This document shows positions 1 to 11,343 of a stretch of DNA of 64,000 nt, in pieces. Where the stretch lies: contig NW_004955488.1 in assembly GCF_000276665.1 (NCBI RefSeq), positions 3,684,305 to 3,748,304 on the forward strand. The letters run 5' to 3'. The stretch is from Chinchilla lanigera (lineage: Eukaryota > Chordata > Mammalia > Rodentia > Chinchillidae). The number at the start of each line of letters is the position of its first letter. Position 1 is the stretch's first letter. Under the pieces are notes generated by a model, which worked only from the letters and a program-made list of their open reading frames with translations, did no database searches and had not been told where the DNA came from. The position numbers were made by a program, and so were the translations under genes.

Positions 1-41
1 TATGGAGATTTGTGTTTATATTCTGGATTCAGTCTCTTCTA

Positions 42-155
42 TACTGCAGATTCACTTTCTGTTTTCAAGATATGTAATATGGCTCCTGATTTGTCAGTAC
101 TGCACATTCACTCTTTCTGTTTTCAGGATATGTAATATGGCTCCTGATTTGCCAG
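42..155. repeat. Two-copy tandem duplication, about 57 bp per unit
   Basis: Two adjacent near-identical units at 42-97 and 98-155 both begin TACTGCA and end in GATTTG(T/C)CAG, sharing TATGTAATATGGCTCCTGAT. They differ by a few substitutions and a 2-bp indel. This is a direct local duplication, not a transposon terminal repeat. It lies close to the window edge, so more copies could exist to the left. Confidence 0.85.
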
Positions 156-164
156 TTTCTGAAA

Positions 165-660
165 TCTATTGATATAGAAGAAATATAACTCCCAACCTGC
201 TAGATGTCAGATGTATCAATTTCATGTCCCTTGAAATAGAAGAATAAATTCCAAAGGACAAAGGAGGTTGAGAGTAGGAAAGGTTTATTGAGAGATAGCT
301 TCTGGGAGATTGGAGGGGTCCCAAAAGTAGGTACCACAAAGACCCTTTGTCAGAGGAAATTTAAACAGCAAAATCTCAATGTGGGTACAATGTGAGTCAA
401 ACTGTAATCAACTTATCGGATTAAAAATATAACCACTTAGCTAATATTGATCCAGTAGGAAAGCAGGTCATGTAGCAAAGGTATATGGAAAGAATAAAGG
501 CATTTTTGAGAAGGGACAGGACCAGATGTTCTGGTCACACACTTGTCTGTCTAATGTACATCTGGACTTAATGCACTGGACTGTACTAATTACTGTGTAG
601 CCTCAAGTTCTTTTATGCCTTACCGAAGTACACAAGTCTGATCATTATGATTTTGAGGCC
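165..660 (-). mobile_element. Possible ERV-type solitary LTR (uncertain)
   Basis: On the minus strand a CAATAAA polyadenylation-like signal (about 284-290) lies in a CTCTCAATAAACCTTTCC context, followed by pyrimidine-rich sequence and TTGGAATTTATTCTTC. This resembles the R/U5 part of a retroviral LTR. No paired LTR, target duplication or internal coding sequence was recognised. The 5' limit is not visible. Confidence 0.3.
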
Positions 661-2785
661 TGGCCTTCTTCAGATACACCCTCAGCCACAGTTCTGATGT
701 TTGCATTTTTCTGTGACTTCCATAAGGGCCCAGTCCCTTTATAACTGTAGATTCATTTTTGTCTAATTTAACTGTCTATGCTACTATGATCTCACTAACT
801 TATGAGAGTTATTAATACTGTCTCTGGTATTAATTGCATAAGTCCCAGGAAACAATTTTTGGTCTCACTTAGTTGCCACATGTGGTCCCATAGACTACAT
901 TCAGGGAACTGGGGATACAGGTCCCAACATAGATTAACATTCCAATGATAGCTCTGAGGACATCGGAGTTGAAAACTTCGAGAAAGCAAGTTACAAAACA
1001 AGTGAAAAGTATGGAGAAAGCTATCAGGGAACCCAGCAAAAACCCTGATCTCCTGTTTGGTGCTATGATGCAAAGCTTTAAGGAAAAACTCAGACAAAAT
1101 AAAACTGAAACAGGAAACTGGGATGGTCACTGCTCAGTGCTGAGCAAAGACCCCAAACTAGCCAGATCTATGGTACTTATTGGTTGTACAATCTGTGGAA
1201 TGGGGTGAGGAGGTCATGTGTAGTTGCTGGGGATAAGACACTGGTGCAGGCCAGGATTGTAAAGAGGGAAAAAACATTCTTATCAAGCATGGAAGAGACA
1301 AGGAATAGGTCATGGTTAATGACTAACTCGTTTTTCAAGGAAAATAAACTATAATTCTGGGAAAGGAATTTGGGAAGAATTACTCATCCTCAGCTGCCAT
1401 GTTATCTCATATCGGAGCCCCAGAGCTTTATGGGCCATATCTCTGGTCTCTGTTGTGACCCTTGGTGGGGAGAAAATGCTGATAAGAGCTCCATTCCTAG
1501 GGCTCTTATGAGTCACATAGTAGGCTTCGGTCTGATTCACTACTTAAAACAAGCCAATTGTGGGGTTAACTCCTTCAGCCTGCCCCACTTATACCTGCTG
1601 TGGGTGTAATCAACAGGGTAGTCTCCCACAGGAAACAATCTTATACTCCCTGGAATATGCATAGTATTCTGTATCAAGTATATATACGAGTAGATTTAAA
1701 TTTTAAGACACAATGAAGGGCTTTGTCATTTTTTTCTGGCGAAACAATATGTAAGATACCTCTGAATAAATTTTGAGAATTGACAAGCTTAATAATGAAG
1801 TCATATTTAAATACATTTTACATAAATATTTTATATAAGACAACCACTTCTAAACAACATTTGAAATAAGAAAATTTAGATGTAATCAAGCTAAAAATAT
1901 AGATAATATAAAATTAACATCATGATAAGGGCAAAGTCTGATAATCTGTCAAAAAATTTGAAGAAATGTTCCAGTAAGAACCTTGGGCACTAAAGGCTGG
2001 CTGACAATTGAGTGTTAGTTTTTTCATGTTAATCTCAGCAAATCAGTTTTGTGTTCCAGGAATTGAAGAACACAGAGTGGATGATCTCTAGCCTCCAGCA
2101 TCCTAGTATTTATATGCTCTGGCTGGTCTCCGCCCCTACCTCTCATCCTCCTTTTTACAATGAACGTTAGAGGACAGAATGTACATCATTTCTGCTAATG
2201 TGCAAAAAAGGAGGAAAACTCACTTGATGATAATTAGATGATTAGATGGTGATAATGATGATGATGATGATTACTTATCTTTTCATTACCCTTCCATTTT
2301 CCTTCATTTATAGTTCTGAAAAGTAGTGGTATTGAAAAGTATTTTGTGCAGTAACATTCTCTACAACAAAAGCAGTCAGAAAATACCACATCAGTAAAGT
2401 TTTCAAAGGAAGTAATAGTCTCATTATTGCTTAGGTTAAATGACTAGTATTGTGTTAATTAATTAGCTACTTTCCTATAAGCAATGAATATAAAAAATAT
2501 TCTTTCATAAGAATAATGGTGAATGATTTGAGGCTATCAAATATTTTTGCTAAAAATATGGTATTACTGCAATTTTAAATATCATCCCTCTCTCCTTAAA
2601 AAGTCATTAAATATATATTTATGATGAATGCAGCTTCTATTTAACTCAATGAAAATAAAAAATCTGAAGAAAGAATAAACAAGTATATTTTTAGTGGCAA
2701 TGTACATTTTGCTATAAGTATATCACTGTTATTTCCAGAATGAAAAAAAAAAGAATTAATATATTTTAATGATACACAAACCAAA
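661..2785. other. Non-coding stretch, origin not recognised
   Basis: Two overlapping short open frames (minus 795-1130, plus 945-1208) have no recognisable domain. The 660-1640 part is less AT-rich than its surroundings and could belong to an LTR element with the candidate to its left. From 1640 on the DNA is AT-rich. A short GAT-trinucleotide microsatellite sits at about 2248-2272. I see no gene. Confidence 0.4.
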
Positions 2786-2786
2786 T

Positions 2787-2895
2787 TTTTTTTTTTTTTT
2801 TGCGGGGGGGGAATTTTCTCCAGTACCGGGAACCGAACTCACGACGTTGCACTTGCCAAGCAGGCGCTTTTGCCGCTGAGCTAAATCCCCAGCCC
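2787..2895 (-). mobile_element. ID-like SINE
   Basis: Read on the minus strand this starts GGGGCTGGGGATTTAGCTCA (A box of a tRNA-derived pol III promoter), continues with a B-box-like stretch and the CCGG tail, and ends in a poly-A (poly-T run from 2786). It is flanked by a 12-bp target duplication, CACAAACCAAAT at 2775-2786 and CACAAACTAAAT at 2896-2907, with one mismatch. Full length. Confidence 0.92.
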
Positions 2896-2907
2896 CACAA
2901 ACTAAAT

Positions 2908-4074
2908 ATTTTTGTAAGAAAGTTATTTATTTCCCAAACCTATGCAAATTTTAAATATTTTCTGATTTAATTTAAAGAAGGAAAATCCCATTGTTTTAAA
3001 TAATATATAATATTATTTATGCATATTTATTTCCATCATTCTTTTCAATTTTGTTCTTAAATTAACTAATATTTTCACTTGCATTTTATAAATACATTAC
3101 ACTTTAATATTTTTAGAACTTTAAAATTTTGAATCAATTCCATGAATGAAATTTTGATTTTACATAAAGTTCTATATTATGTCCAGGTCAAGCAGATAGC
3201 AAAGTATCAATTTTAATGCCCATTAATTTATTTTCCTTCATTCATAATTGGTATTTGTCCCTTGGATTCATTTTTGCCCAATCATTTTTAAAGGAATCCC
3301 TCATACTTCACAGTACAGTATCCTTTAAGTAATCTATGTTCAAAATATAACTACTATCAGTTTTTCAATATACCTTTGCTCAAAATTATCTGTCATATCA
3401 TACTATTTGAATATCAATAAATCAACGTCTTCTGTCCATGAACAATTCTCCACCCCCAGTAAACAATCTATAAGCAGGAAAACAAAATAGCTTATAATAA
3501 ATAATTGAAAACAAGGCTTTTCACCTGTTCCAGCATTATTTGGGAGACACATATTGTCTACTGATTAAGGTCATGGTATTGGCTCTCAGCTAATATGACT
3601 CACTGCCTCACAGTAGGAACGAAATCTTTTGAATTACAAGGCATATTTCCTTAGCTATGTCTTCAGTGTTTGTCTATGGTACTTTTAACATTTTTCTAAG
3701 TATTCTACCTACTCAGAAACAATACTATCTATGAAAGACACAAAGGCATCAAAATTCATGGGAAGAATTAGAAGCTGGGAACACTGTTCTACAAGGCAGG
3801 GATTTAGTGCATACCTCCCCGGTGATTAAGCTTTAGTGTTGTAATCAGTGAAAATCCGTGGCTCTTTGATCTTCCAATAAGCATTAATTTGCATGGCAAT
3901 TTACATAGTTAAGTTGTGAAAATATTCCTTTGATCTTGGAAACAAAATGCCTGGACAACATTTTTTCTTATTTATTACACAGAGTTTTCCCAGAAAGATA
4001 CTTTCACAGCACACAGAAAAAAAAAAGTAAGTTAAACAAGATAATTTATTTCTCTCTTACATAAAGGAAATCTT
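2908..4074. other. AT-rich intergenic stretch
   Basis: No gene or clearly classifiable repeat was found. A weak MIR-like resemblance around 3560-3670 is too diverged to call. Open frames are few and short. Confidence 0.5.
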
Positions 4075-5560
4075 GAAGTAGATAGTCCAAGTTAGGTTCC
4101 TTCATAGTATAATGTCAAGTTAGGGACTGTGATGCTACTTGCTTTGCCTTTATTGTTTTAGGACTCTTATGGTTCCAAATAATTTTAGGAATGTTTGCTC
4201 TAATTCTATGACGTGTGCTAATGTATTTTAATCAGAATTGCATTAAATCTGTATAAGTACTTTGGGAGTATGACCATTTTCACTGTGTTGCTTCTTCCTA
4301 TCCGTGAAAAGGGATGTTTTCCATTTTCTGATATCCTCTTCAATATCCTTTTTCAGAATACTGTAGTTTTTAATATATATATTAAACACCCAATAAAAAA
4401 TGGGCATCTGAGATAAATATGCTCTTTTCAGATGAAGAAATACAAATGACAAATAAATACATGAAAAAATGTTCACCATCACTGGTCATTCAAGAGATGC
4501 AAATTAAAACAACATGAGAATCCATTTCGCTCCAGAAAGAATGGCTATCATCAAGAAATCAACCAGTAACAAATGCTGGTGAGGATGTGGGTAAAAGGAA
4601 CCCTTCTCCACTGTTGGGAGTGTGGACTCGTGGAAATCAGCATTTCCTTGAAAAACTAGGATTGGAGGTCAAATTCCACCCAGCTATTCCCTTTCTGGGT
4701 ATTTTTCCAGAAGAATTAAAAATATCACACCACAGTGATATATGTGCACCCATGTTTATAGTAGCACAGTTTGTCATAGCTAAATCTTGGAAACAACCCA
4801 AATGGCCATCAACTGAGGAATGGATAAAAAAGATGTGATATTTCTATACAATGAAGTTCTGCTCAACCATAAAGAAGGATAAACCTGAGGCTTTTATAGG
4901 TAAATGGATGCAACTTGAGACCATACTCATAAGTGAAATAAACCAGAAATACATGTGTAAACATTTTATTGTGTCCCTTGTATGAGAAACTGAAAGAGTA
5001 CATAAGTTCTAAAATGCACAATAGATATTGTGAATTGGGAAGAAATTGTTCAGAAGGAAAAAAGAACTAGAATGAGTGAAAGGGAAAAGAACAGTAGGAA
5101 AAAGGGAAAAGTGCAAGTCAGTTATACTATTAGTGGCTCTTAGTTCAATAAAAAAGGAAAGTTTGTGCTAATAATGATTGGAGAAATTTTTATGACTATA
5201 TCTTATACCCTGAGCAACTACTTTATTTTTTTTTTTTTTTCTCTTTTTTCTTCAGCGGAGAGCGCGAACGCAGTCCACCATTACCACAAATTATGCAGTG
5301 GAGTTTCCCGCATTTGGGGAAATTGCAGGGGTCAGCACATCCAGAGTGCAATGGTTAAGCCTCGCCCTGGGAAAACTACCTTCGTGATCATGGTATCTCC
5401 CCTGCCAGGTAACTTTAAAGATGACAATTACCTTAAAGATAACAACATGTAATGTATTAACTTTTGTTATTCTCCTACTATTTTGTTATGAAATTTTGTT
5501 TCACATTTTTTCCATAAAAAATAAAATAAAATAAACCAAAAAAAAAAAACAGAAGTAGAT
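4075..5560 (+). mobile_element. 5'-inverted, 5'-truncated LINE-1 insertion
   Basis: The element has two arms. The left arm (about 4084-4372) is ORF2 sequence in antisense. The right arm (about 4385-5551) is the end of ORF2 plus 3' UTR in sense, ending in an A-rich tail at 5520-5550. The junction is a short AT spacer. The perfect 9-bp direct repeat GAAGTAGAT at 4075-4083 and 5552-5560 brackets the whole unit, as expected of one target-primed insertion with twin priming. Compared with the LINE-1 ORF2 order I know, about 0.7 kb of ORF2 is missing at the inversion junction. The reading frame is broken throughout. A U1 pseudogene interrupts its 3' UTR. Confidence 0.85.
5226..5412 (-). pseudogene. 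U1 snRNA retropseudogene
   Basis: The minus strand of 5253-5412 reads as nearly full-length U1 small nuclear RNA. It has the 5' splice-site-pairing segment TTACCTGGCAGGGGAGATAC, then GATCACGAAGG, TTTCCCAGGGCGAGGC, TGCACTC(T)GGATGTGCTGACCCC, TGCATAATTTGTGGTA and GACTGCGTTCGCGCT. It differs from canonical U1 by scattered substitutions (for example a changed Sm-site region) and lacks about four 5' nucleotides. A T-rich run (5226-5250) is its poly-A-like tail on the minus strand. It has no snRNA promoter elements and sits inside LINE-1 3' UTR sequence. It is therefore a LINE-1-mobilised dead copy, not an active gene. The overlapping 95-codon open frame is spurious. Confidence 0.93.
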
Positions 5561-6745
5561 TCAACTGAGCCATCAGAGACTAAGATATTTAAGTTTATGT
5601 TCCACCTATAAGGCAGTGATTCACAATCTCTAAATTACCTCGTAACCCCTAATTACTGCTAGAATTCCAGCCATTAAATGAAAACTTTGTAGACCCGAAG
5701 AAAGAAAAAAAGGACAAATTAACTCCCCTCAATTCAGATAGATCCATAAGATTTTCCCTGAAAATTTCACATTAGTTCTTACTTTCAAAGTGTTTAATCT
5801 GAGCTTTTCTCTTATAGGACTCAGTTGAAACTCCCAAGTACATTGTCTATATATGAAAATACATGACCTACAGGCATCTATCAGTAGCACAGAATTCATG
5901 ATCAAATATCTGGAAGTAATTTTTCTTGAAGTGACAAAAAAAGGACAATGTTTTTAGCTATCATATTATTGAACCACAGTTTGACTCATCTCATATTATA
6001 TAATATGGACAAAAGTCTAAAGCCTACCTTTCCTTCATAGATGAATTGTAAATTATATTCCATGCCTGGAAATGTATCAGGTGCTATCTTTAATATAACA
6101 AAAAAATTAACCAAAATAATTTAGCTCTTGACTGGCATGTTATGAGTCATTGTATCAGTAGATTCAATATTTCCTTCACAAAACTTACCATGTCTTTCAT
6201 AAATTGTACTGTTTTGTGTCTTATGCTGTTTTCTATGTCTAAACTTGATCTTGGAAAACTATGTTCATTGCTTCTGAACTCTGTTGATATTTCAGCAATG
6301 AATGCAGTTCAAATAGAGAGCTTTCCATCTTTTTCTAGCACATTTTCTGCCATGTACAGCACCGTCCTCCCCAATCCTGTGTGAGTCATGAAATTCTGCC
6401 CGAAGTTCTCCCACTTACCCAGTATGATGTTATGCTTCTTGTGATCAGAAAAGGAATTACTGAAACCTCCCTCTTCCTTGTGGTGAAACTCCATCTACTT
6501 GACTTAAATTTGCCAGAAATATTTTGAAACTGTGACATTTAGATTGTGGCCATCCCTTGTATATGATGAAATATTATGAGAATTCTCCTACTTTTGTATT
6601 TTTAAATATAATTTCAAAGGAAAGATTTAAAGAGCTATACCTAAGTTTTCATCTTATCAAAAAGCCTCTACTTAGTAGAGTACATGTAGAACAATAATAG
6701 ATCTCTTATTTTATTACCTTAATATATTTACTAAGATAATATAAA
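5561..6745. other. Unclassified intergenic stretch
   Basis: Contains two overlapping short open frames on opposite strands (6142-6384 plus, 6309-6494 minus). Their translation and surrounding frames resemble no family I recognise, and stops interrupt both sides. No promoter, RNA gene or clear repeat was seen. Confidence 0.4.
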
Positions 6746-6749
6746 GTAT

Positions 6750-8080
6750 ATTTTAAAAAGCTATTGGACTCTTAGTTATGTTCAGCTGATCAATTTTTCT
6801 GTCCTTATGATACATTTACAACTCAATTTTCTACTATACCTTTAGAGTAACTTAAAAATCATTGATATAAATAGCCAAGTTTGTTTTCATGTTTGCAAAA
6901 TTGTTGTAGCTATCCTAGATTATTTGCATTCCCATAAAATTTTAGAAATATTTTATTGATTTCTGTAAACAATAACAAAAATTCCCAGCTGGTATATTTA
7001 TTATGATGATGGTACTAAATCTATAGATTATTCTGAAGTAATTAATGAGGTGAAATATTGGGCATTCAATACCTTAACATAAAAAATTTTTGTGAAATAT
7101 ATTCTGCAGTTCATGGCTCACTTCACATGTTTTGCACATCCGTGCATAAATCTATCGTCATAGCTTTATATATTGTGATGCAAATATTAAAAGTATAAAA
7201 TATTTCCATTTGTTTATAGATAATAATGAGATATACATTTGATAGTTACACTGAATTTGTGGGGATTTTTTGTTTTGTTATACTCTTTACTAGTAAATTT
7301 TTTAAATTATCTAGAAATATAGATGCATAAAGTTTTTCATGAGAAAATAATTTTTTTATTTCTTTGCAAACTTCATATATTTTAATTTTCACTTTTTTCT
7401 TTAATTACTGCACTGGGCAGAATTTGCAGTACAATATTGAATAGATATTGTGAAATACAGTTAAGGCTAGGCTTTTGGTTCTAATCTTATGGGAAGACAA
7501 TTATCTTTCAGCCTCAAGTACATTATTCACTGTGGTACTTTAGTAGTTAGCCTTGATCATACTACAGAAATTCTCTTCTATACATTTTTTACAATACTGT
7601 ATCAATAATAGATGTTGAATCTTACTGAATGTTTTCTTCTGTGCCTACCAAATTGGATATATGGGTTTTTTTCCTTCATAATTTTAGTTTAATACATTCT
7701 ACAGTTTGAATTTTAGATGTTGGGACATCTCACACATGTGGTAAGCCCCAGTGAATTATGGAGCTTTATAAACATGTGCATATGATTTATTCCTAATATA
7801 TTGCTAAGATGCTTATATGTATATTCACAAAGGCTATTTGTTGTTCATTTTTCCTGCATAATTTCCTTATATCGTTTTAGTCTCAGGTAATACTGACATA
7901 AAATGGATCAGACAAAAGGTTCATTCTTGCTCTACTTTTCAAGGAGTTTAATGTAAGATTATTATTTAATTGTTATTATTCCCTCTTTAAACATTGGGTA
8001 AATTTTACCAATGAAATGGCCTTGCATTGAGGTTTTCCTTGTGGAAAGACATGCTTTTTTATATTTAAAATTGTATAGAT
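6750..8080 (-). mobile_element. Old antisense LINE-1 ORF2 fragment
   Basis: Successive blocks match the order of LINE-1 ORF2 read in reverse. The region near 6900-7080 corresponds to the stretch after the reverse-transcriptase domain (fragments resembling TTAGAAATATTTTATTGATT and CTATAGATTATTCTGAAGTA). Around 7360-7680 come middle RT blocks, and 7880-8060 holds upstream RT sequence. Divergence is heavy, with many stops, so this is an old copy with unclear limits. Confidence 0.6.
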
Positions 8081-8137
8081 TTTTAAAAGGTAACAAAAAT
8101 AGTACAGGCTTCATGAACCAATCATCTGATTTCTCTC

Positions 8138-8218
8138 AATTGTACTACATACATACATTATATATAGGTAGATGATATAGATACAGATGATATATATAGA
8201 TGATATAGATATAGATCT
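8138..8218. repeat. Imperfect AT-rich microsatellite
   Basis: Interrupted ATAC and (AGATGATAT)-type motifs, with repeated GATGATAT units. Low-complexity sequence between the LINE-1 fragment and the MaLR element. Confidence 0.7.
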
Positions 8219-8264
8219 ATAACAAAATATTAAAAATTGACAATTGTACAATTTACATACACGA

Positions 8265-8607
8265 TTCTGTATTATCACCTTTCCCATAAGTGGGACAATA
8301 TCTGAGGCTTACAATTTAAAGGAGAGGTTTAATTTGGCTCATGGGTTCAGAGATTCAGTCCATGGTGTACTAATTTCAGAGTAGAATTATCATTACAGCA
8401 TGGTAAGGCAGAGCAAAGAGGCTTACTTCATAGGGGCTATCAAGTAGAGCAGGGAAACAGTACCAGAGAGGAACAGGTGTGGGACCACATACACTTACCC
8501 AAGGCCATGTCTCCATGACCACCTAGAAACACCCAGGAACCTGCTCTACTAATTTCTTAGGTTCTCTTTCATTCAGGGAACTTCAGATATCAAGATTAAT
8601 GGTCACA
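8265..8607 (-). mobile_element. MaLR-type LTR, antisense
   Basis: On the minus strand the start is TGTGACCATTAATC and the far end is the diagnostic MaLR 3' portion, AAACCTCTCCTTTAAATTGT followed by a T/G-rich stretch. It resembles the LTRs at 21478-21906 and 27408-27841 but is more diverged. The matching internal segment lies immediately to the right, so in element orientation this is the 3' LTR. Confidence 0.6.
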
Positions 8608-9240
8608 GTCCACCACTTCTCAACTTCACACTCAAGTACAACTCTTTAAACCATACAATCTCCAGATAAAAATAGAAGCAATTTCATAACTCTGCCTAAT
8701 TCCATAATGCCACAAAATGCAATATCCTCCTTATAACCAGAAATGCAATAATTTCTTCTCCAAAATCTCCACAGTTCCATCAGTTTTCAAAAGACCCAAT
8801 CCAAATCAATTCTGGGACCCAATGCAAACTCTTTACTGTGAACAGCTGTAGAGATAAATAATTACAAAATCCCAAGGTACAATGACCCAGGATAAATATT
8901 TCCATTCCAAAAGGAAGAATAAGTTGGTGGAAAAGAATTGGACTAAGTCAAAACTCATAACCAACAGGATGAACACTCATCCTGGTGCTCCATATCTGTT
9001 ATCTAGGGCACATGGTGATAAAATGTGAATTTCAAAGCACTTGGATGGCCTCACTCTATGGCCTTGCTGATTTTAGCCCCCTGGGTCTCTCTCTTAGGCT
9101 GAATTTATTCAATGCCTGCACCTTTTATTGGCTCATATTGCACATTCCGGGCATCTTCAGCTTCCATATTTTATCACCATTTGCCCCATTATATGTGTCA
9201 GTGGGCTTAATCTCAGTCGCCTGCAAAGTTTAAGGATATG
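8608..9240 (-). mobile_element. MaLR internal (non-coding) sequence, antisense
   Basis: Blocks such as CCAAGGTACAATGACCCAGG, then ATTCCAAAAGGAAGAATAAG (in + orientation), occur in the order seen in THE1/MaLR internal regions read backwards. MaLR internal regions carry no functional retroviral genes, and none is visible here. It joins directly to the antisense LTR at 8265-8607. Confidence 0.55.
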
Positions 9241-9819
9241 GGCACTGTATAGACAAATTTTCTGCCAGAGAGTGTCCATCACACATGGCTAACATATACG
9301 ATGTTTACATCTTAGCTTTTTTCTACTTAGTATAGTGCCTTTAAATTTATCTAAATTCTAGAATGTGTCAATAGTTTGTGGAGTTTAGTGTTGAATTTCA
9401 ATTCATTGAAATGAATCAAACAATTTGAGCCTTTCAGTCTCCCAGTCACATCCTGAAGTTAATTTTCAGACTGCACTGAAGACAGCCTGGTCCCAAACAC
9501 AGCCTGACATTTCACTGAAGAGAGAGTCCAACTATTGGCATCCAGAGACAATGAGGCAGGCAGAATTGCAGCAAAGCATAGCTGTATCAAGTCTTCAGAT
9601 GACTAATATACTGTGTATACCTGGATCTCCATGTATGAAGAAATAAACCAAAATATCTCCAAAGCTCACATACCTCTTATGAGTTCTTCCATTCTCTTTA
9701 GCTATAATGGAGAAATCTCCTAATATAGGACATTAGATAGCATTCTGTAAATGATATCTTTTGTAACAAAAATAAATAAATAAAAAATGTACTGAATTGG
9801 ATTTTTAGCAGCTCAGACA
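9241..9819. other. Unclassified stretch
   Basis: Contains a 73-codon open frame at 9425-9646 with no recognisable domain. No promoter, splice or repeat signature could be supported. Confidence 0.4.
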
Positions 9820-10376
9820 TTTTAAAAGCTTAGAGAATGTAATAACACCAATGATATGAAAAGAAAAAAGACTACTGAATGTGAATAGAAAATAAGAAAC
9901 CTCTGGAACAATACTGAGCAATATAACATACATGTAACTGTAATCTTGGAAATAAAGGAACAGAAGAAGGTAAAGAAAAATATTTGTTCAAATATTGGCC
10001 TATATCATTTCCCCAAATTTTATACAAATTATAAATTCACCAATGCAAGGAATTTTTCTTTAAGTGGAAGAAATGAGAAGGAAAACAAACCCAGGTATAT
10101 TACAAACCAAATTTGTAAAGTATGCTGGTAAATACAAATGGGGCAAAATGCCAAGGAGAAAGAATCACAGTGGAGCAAGAGAGAACAGCAAGAGGTTTTG
10201 CATGAGAACTCCTACGGGGTGAAAGGCAATGGAATGATGACAGTGGGTGTTAAAATCTACATCATCAAAAAATTCTTCTCAGCAATTATAATTTAATCAA
10301 AATATTCTTTCTGGTTGACAAAAGCCTAGAAAATTCATCTGAAGCACCGATGTACAGATGTTTAAATATATTCTTT

Positions 10377-10485
10377 TTTGTTTTGTTTTGTTTTGTTTTT
10401 TGTTTTTCTCCGGTACCGGGAACTGAACTCACGACCTTGCGCTTGCCAGTCAGGCACTTTGCCACTGAGCTAAATCCCCAGCCCC
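10377..10485 (-). mobile_element. ID-like SINE
   Basis: Full-length minus-strand ID with A-box and B-box regions and a (TTTTG)n-type tail at the left. It is bracketed by a perfect 14-bp target duplication, TAAATATATTCTTT at 10363-10376 and 10486-10499. It inserted into the old LINE-1, so it is the younger event. Confidence 0.95.
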
Positions 10486-11147
10486 TAAATATATTCTTTA
10501 GGTAGAAGAAAAATTATATGAACTGAAAATCAGTCAGTAAAAAGTAGTGAGAACTGATTAAAATGATAAATATCGAGGTAAACAAGAAACTGTTTTTCTT
10601 AATTTACACATGGTTAAAATACAATCAACTCCTTAAAGCAAAGTAATACTAAGACATTGTTAGCTTTTTCCACACAGCCAAAGAATGAGCAGGAAACAAA
10701 GGATGGTATATACCACTGAAAGCTTATATGGTGCGTATCAGTGCTTCAAAGCTAGCAATGCTGGAATGTGGCAAGAAGTGGAGAAAACTATAATAAACTC
10801 TAAAGCATCAACTAAAATAAAGTAAAAAAGTCAGTGTTGGAGAAAATATGTAATCCTCAAAAAAAAAGGACATTGTTCTGGAAGAAACCAAAGACAAAAA
10901 AAGCAATCAGGAACAAAGTAGGAAACACAGAAAAAAAGTACAATAGTACTTTGAAATTAACATCTGACATACTATTAAATGTAAATGGTCTAAAGACTTA
11001 AATGAGCAGATGTTTTCCAGTAAATTATTCACTTTAAACATGAAAATACAAAGAGGTCTAAAAGGAGTGAAAAGTCTCCACACAAACGCTAATCCTAAGT
11101 ACACTATAGTGGTTCTGAATATCAGAAGTAGATTTCAAGGTAATGAA

Positions 11148-11343
11148 CTTTATCAGTGATAAAGAGTGTTACTTCAATAATTATACAATGGTTATATTAT
11201 CCAGAAAACATAGAATATAAAAATGAATCTGTGTAACAATATAAATTTTATCAGTGATAAAAACTGTTACCTCAATAATGATACAATGGTTAGATTATCC
11301 AAACGACATAGAATATAAAAGTGAATGTGTGTAACAATAAAGC
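11148..11343 (+). repeat. 98-bp tandem duplication inside LINE-1 ORF2
   Basis: Units 11148-11245 and 11246-11343 both contain TTTATCAGTGATAAA, ATACAATGGTTA, ACATAGAATATAAAA and TGTGTAACAATA, with scattered substitutions between copies. The unit length is not a multiple of three, so it also breaks the LINE-1 frame. Confidence 0.85.

Noticed and set aside
3560..3670. MIR-like order of words
   Set aside because: The similarity is too weak and scattered to distinguish from background.
5165..5452. 95-codon open frame
   Set aside because: It lies over the U1 pseudogene and LINE-1 tail on the strand opposite U1, with no coding signature.
6142..6494. Overlapping short open frames that look faintly protein-like on the minus strand
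   Set aside because: They are interrupted by stops, have no domain match I can name, and carry no poly-A or duplication to argue for a retrocopy.
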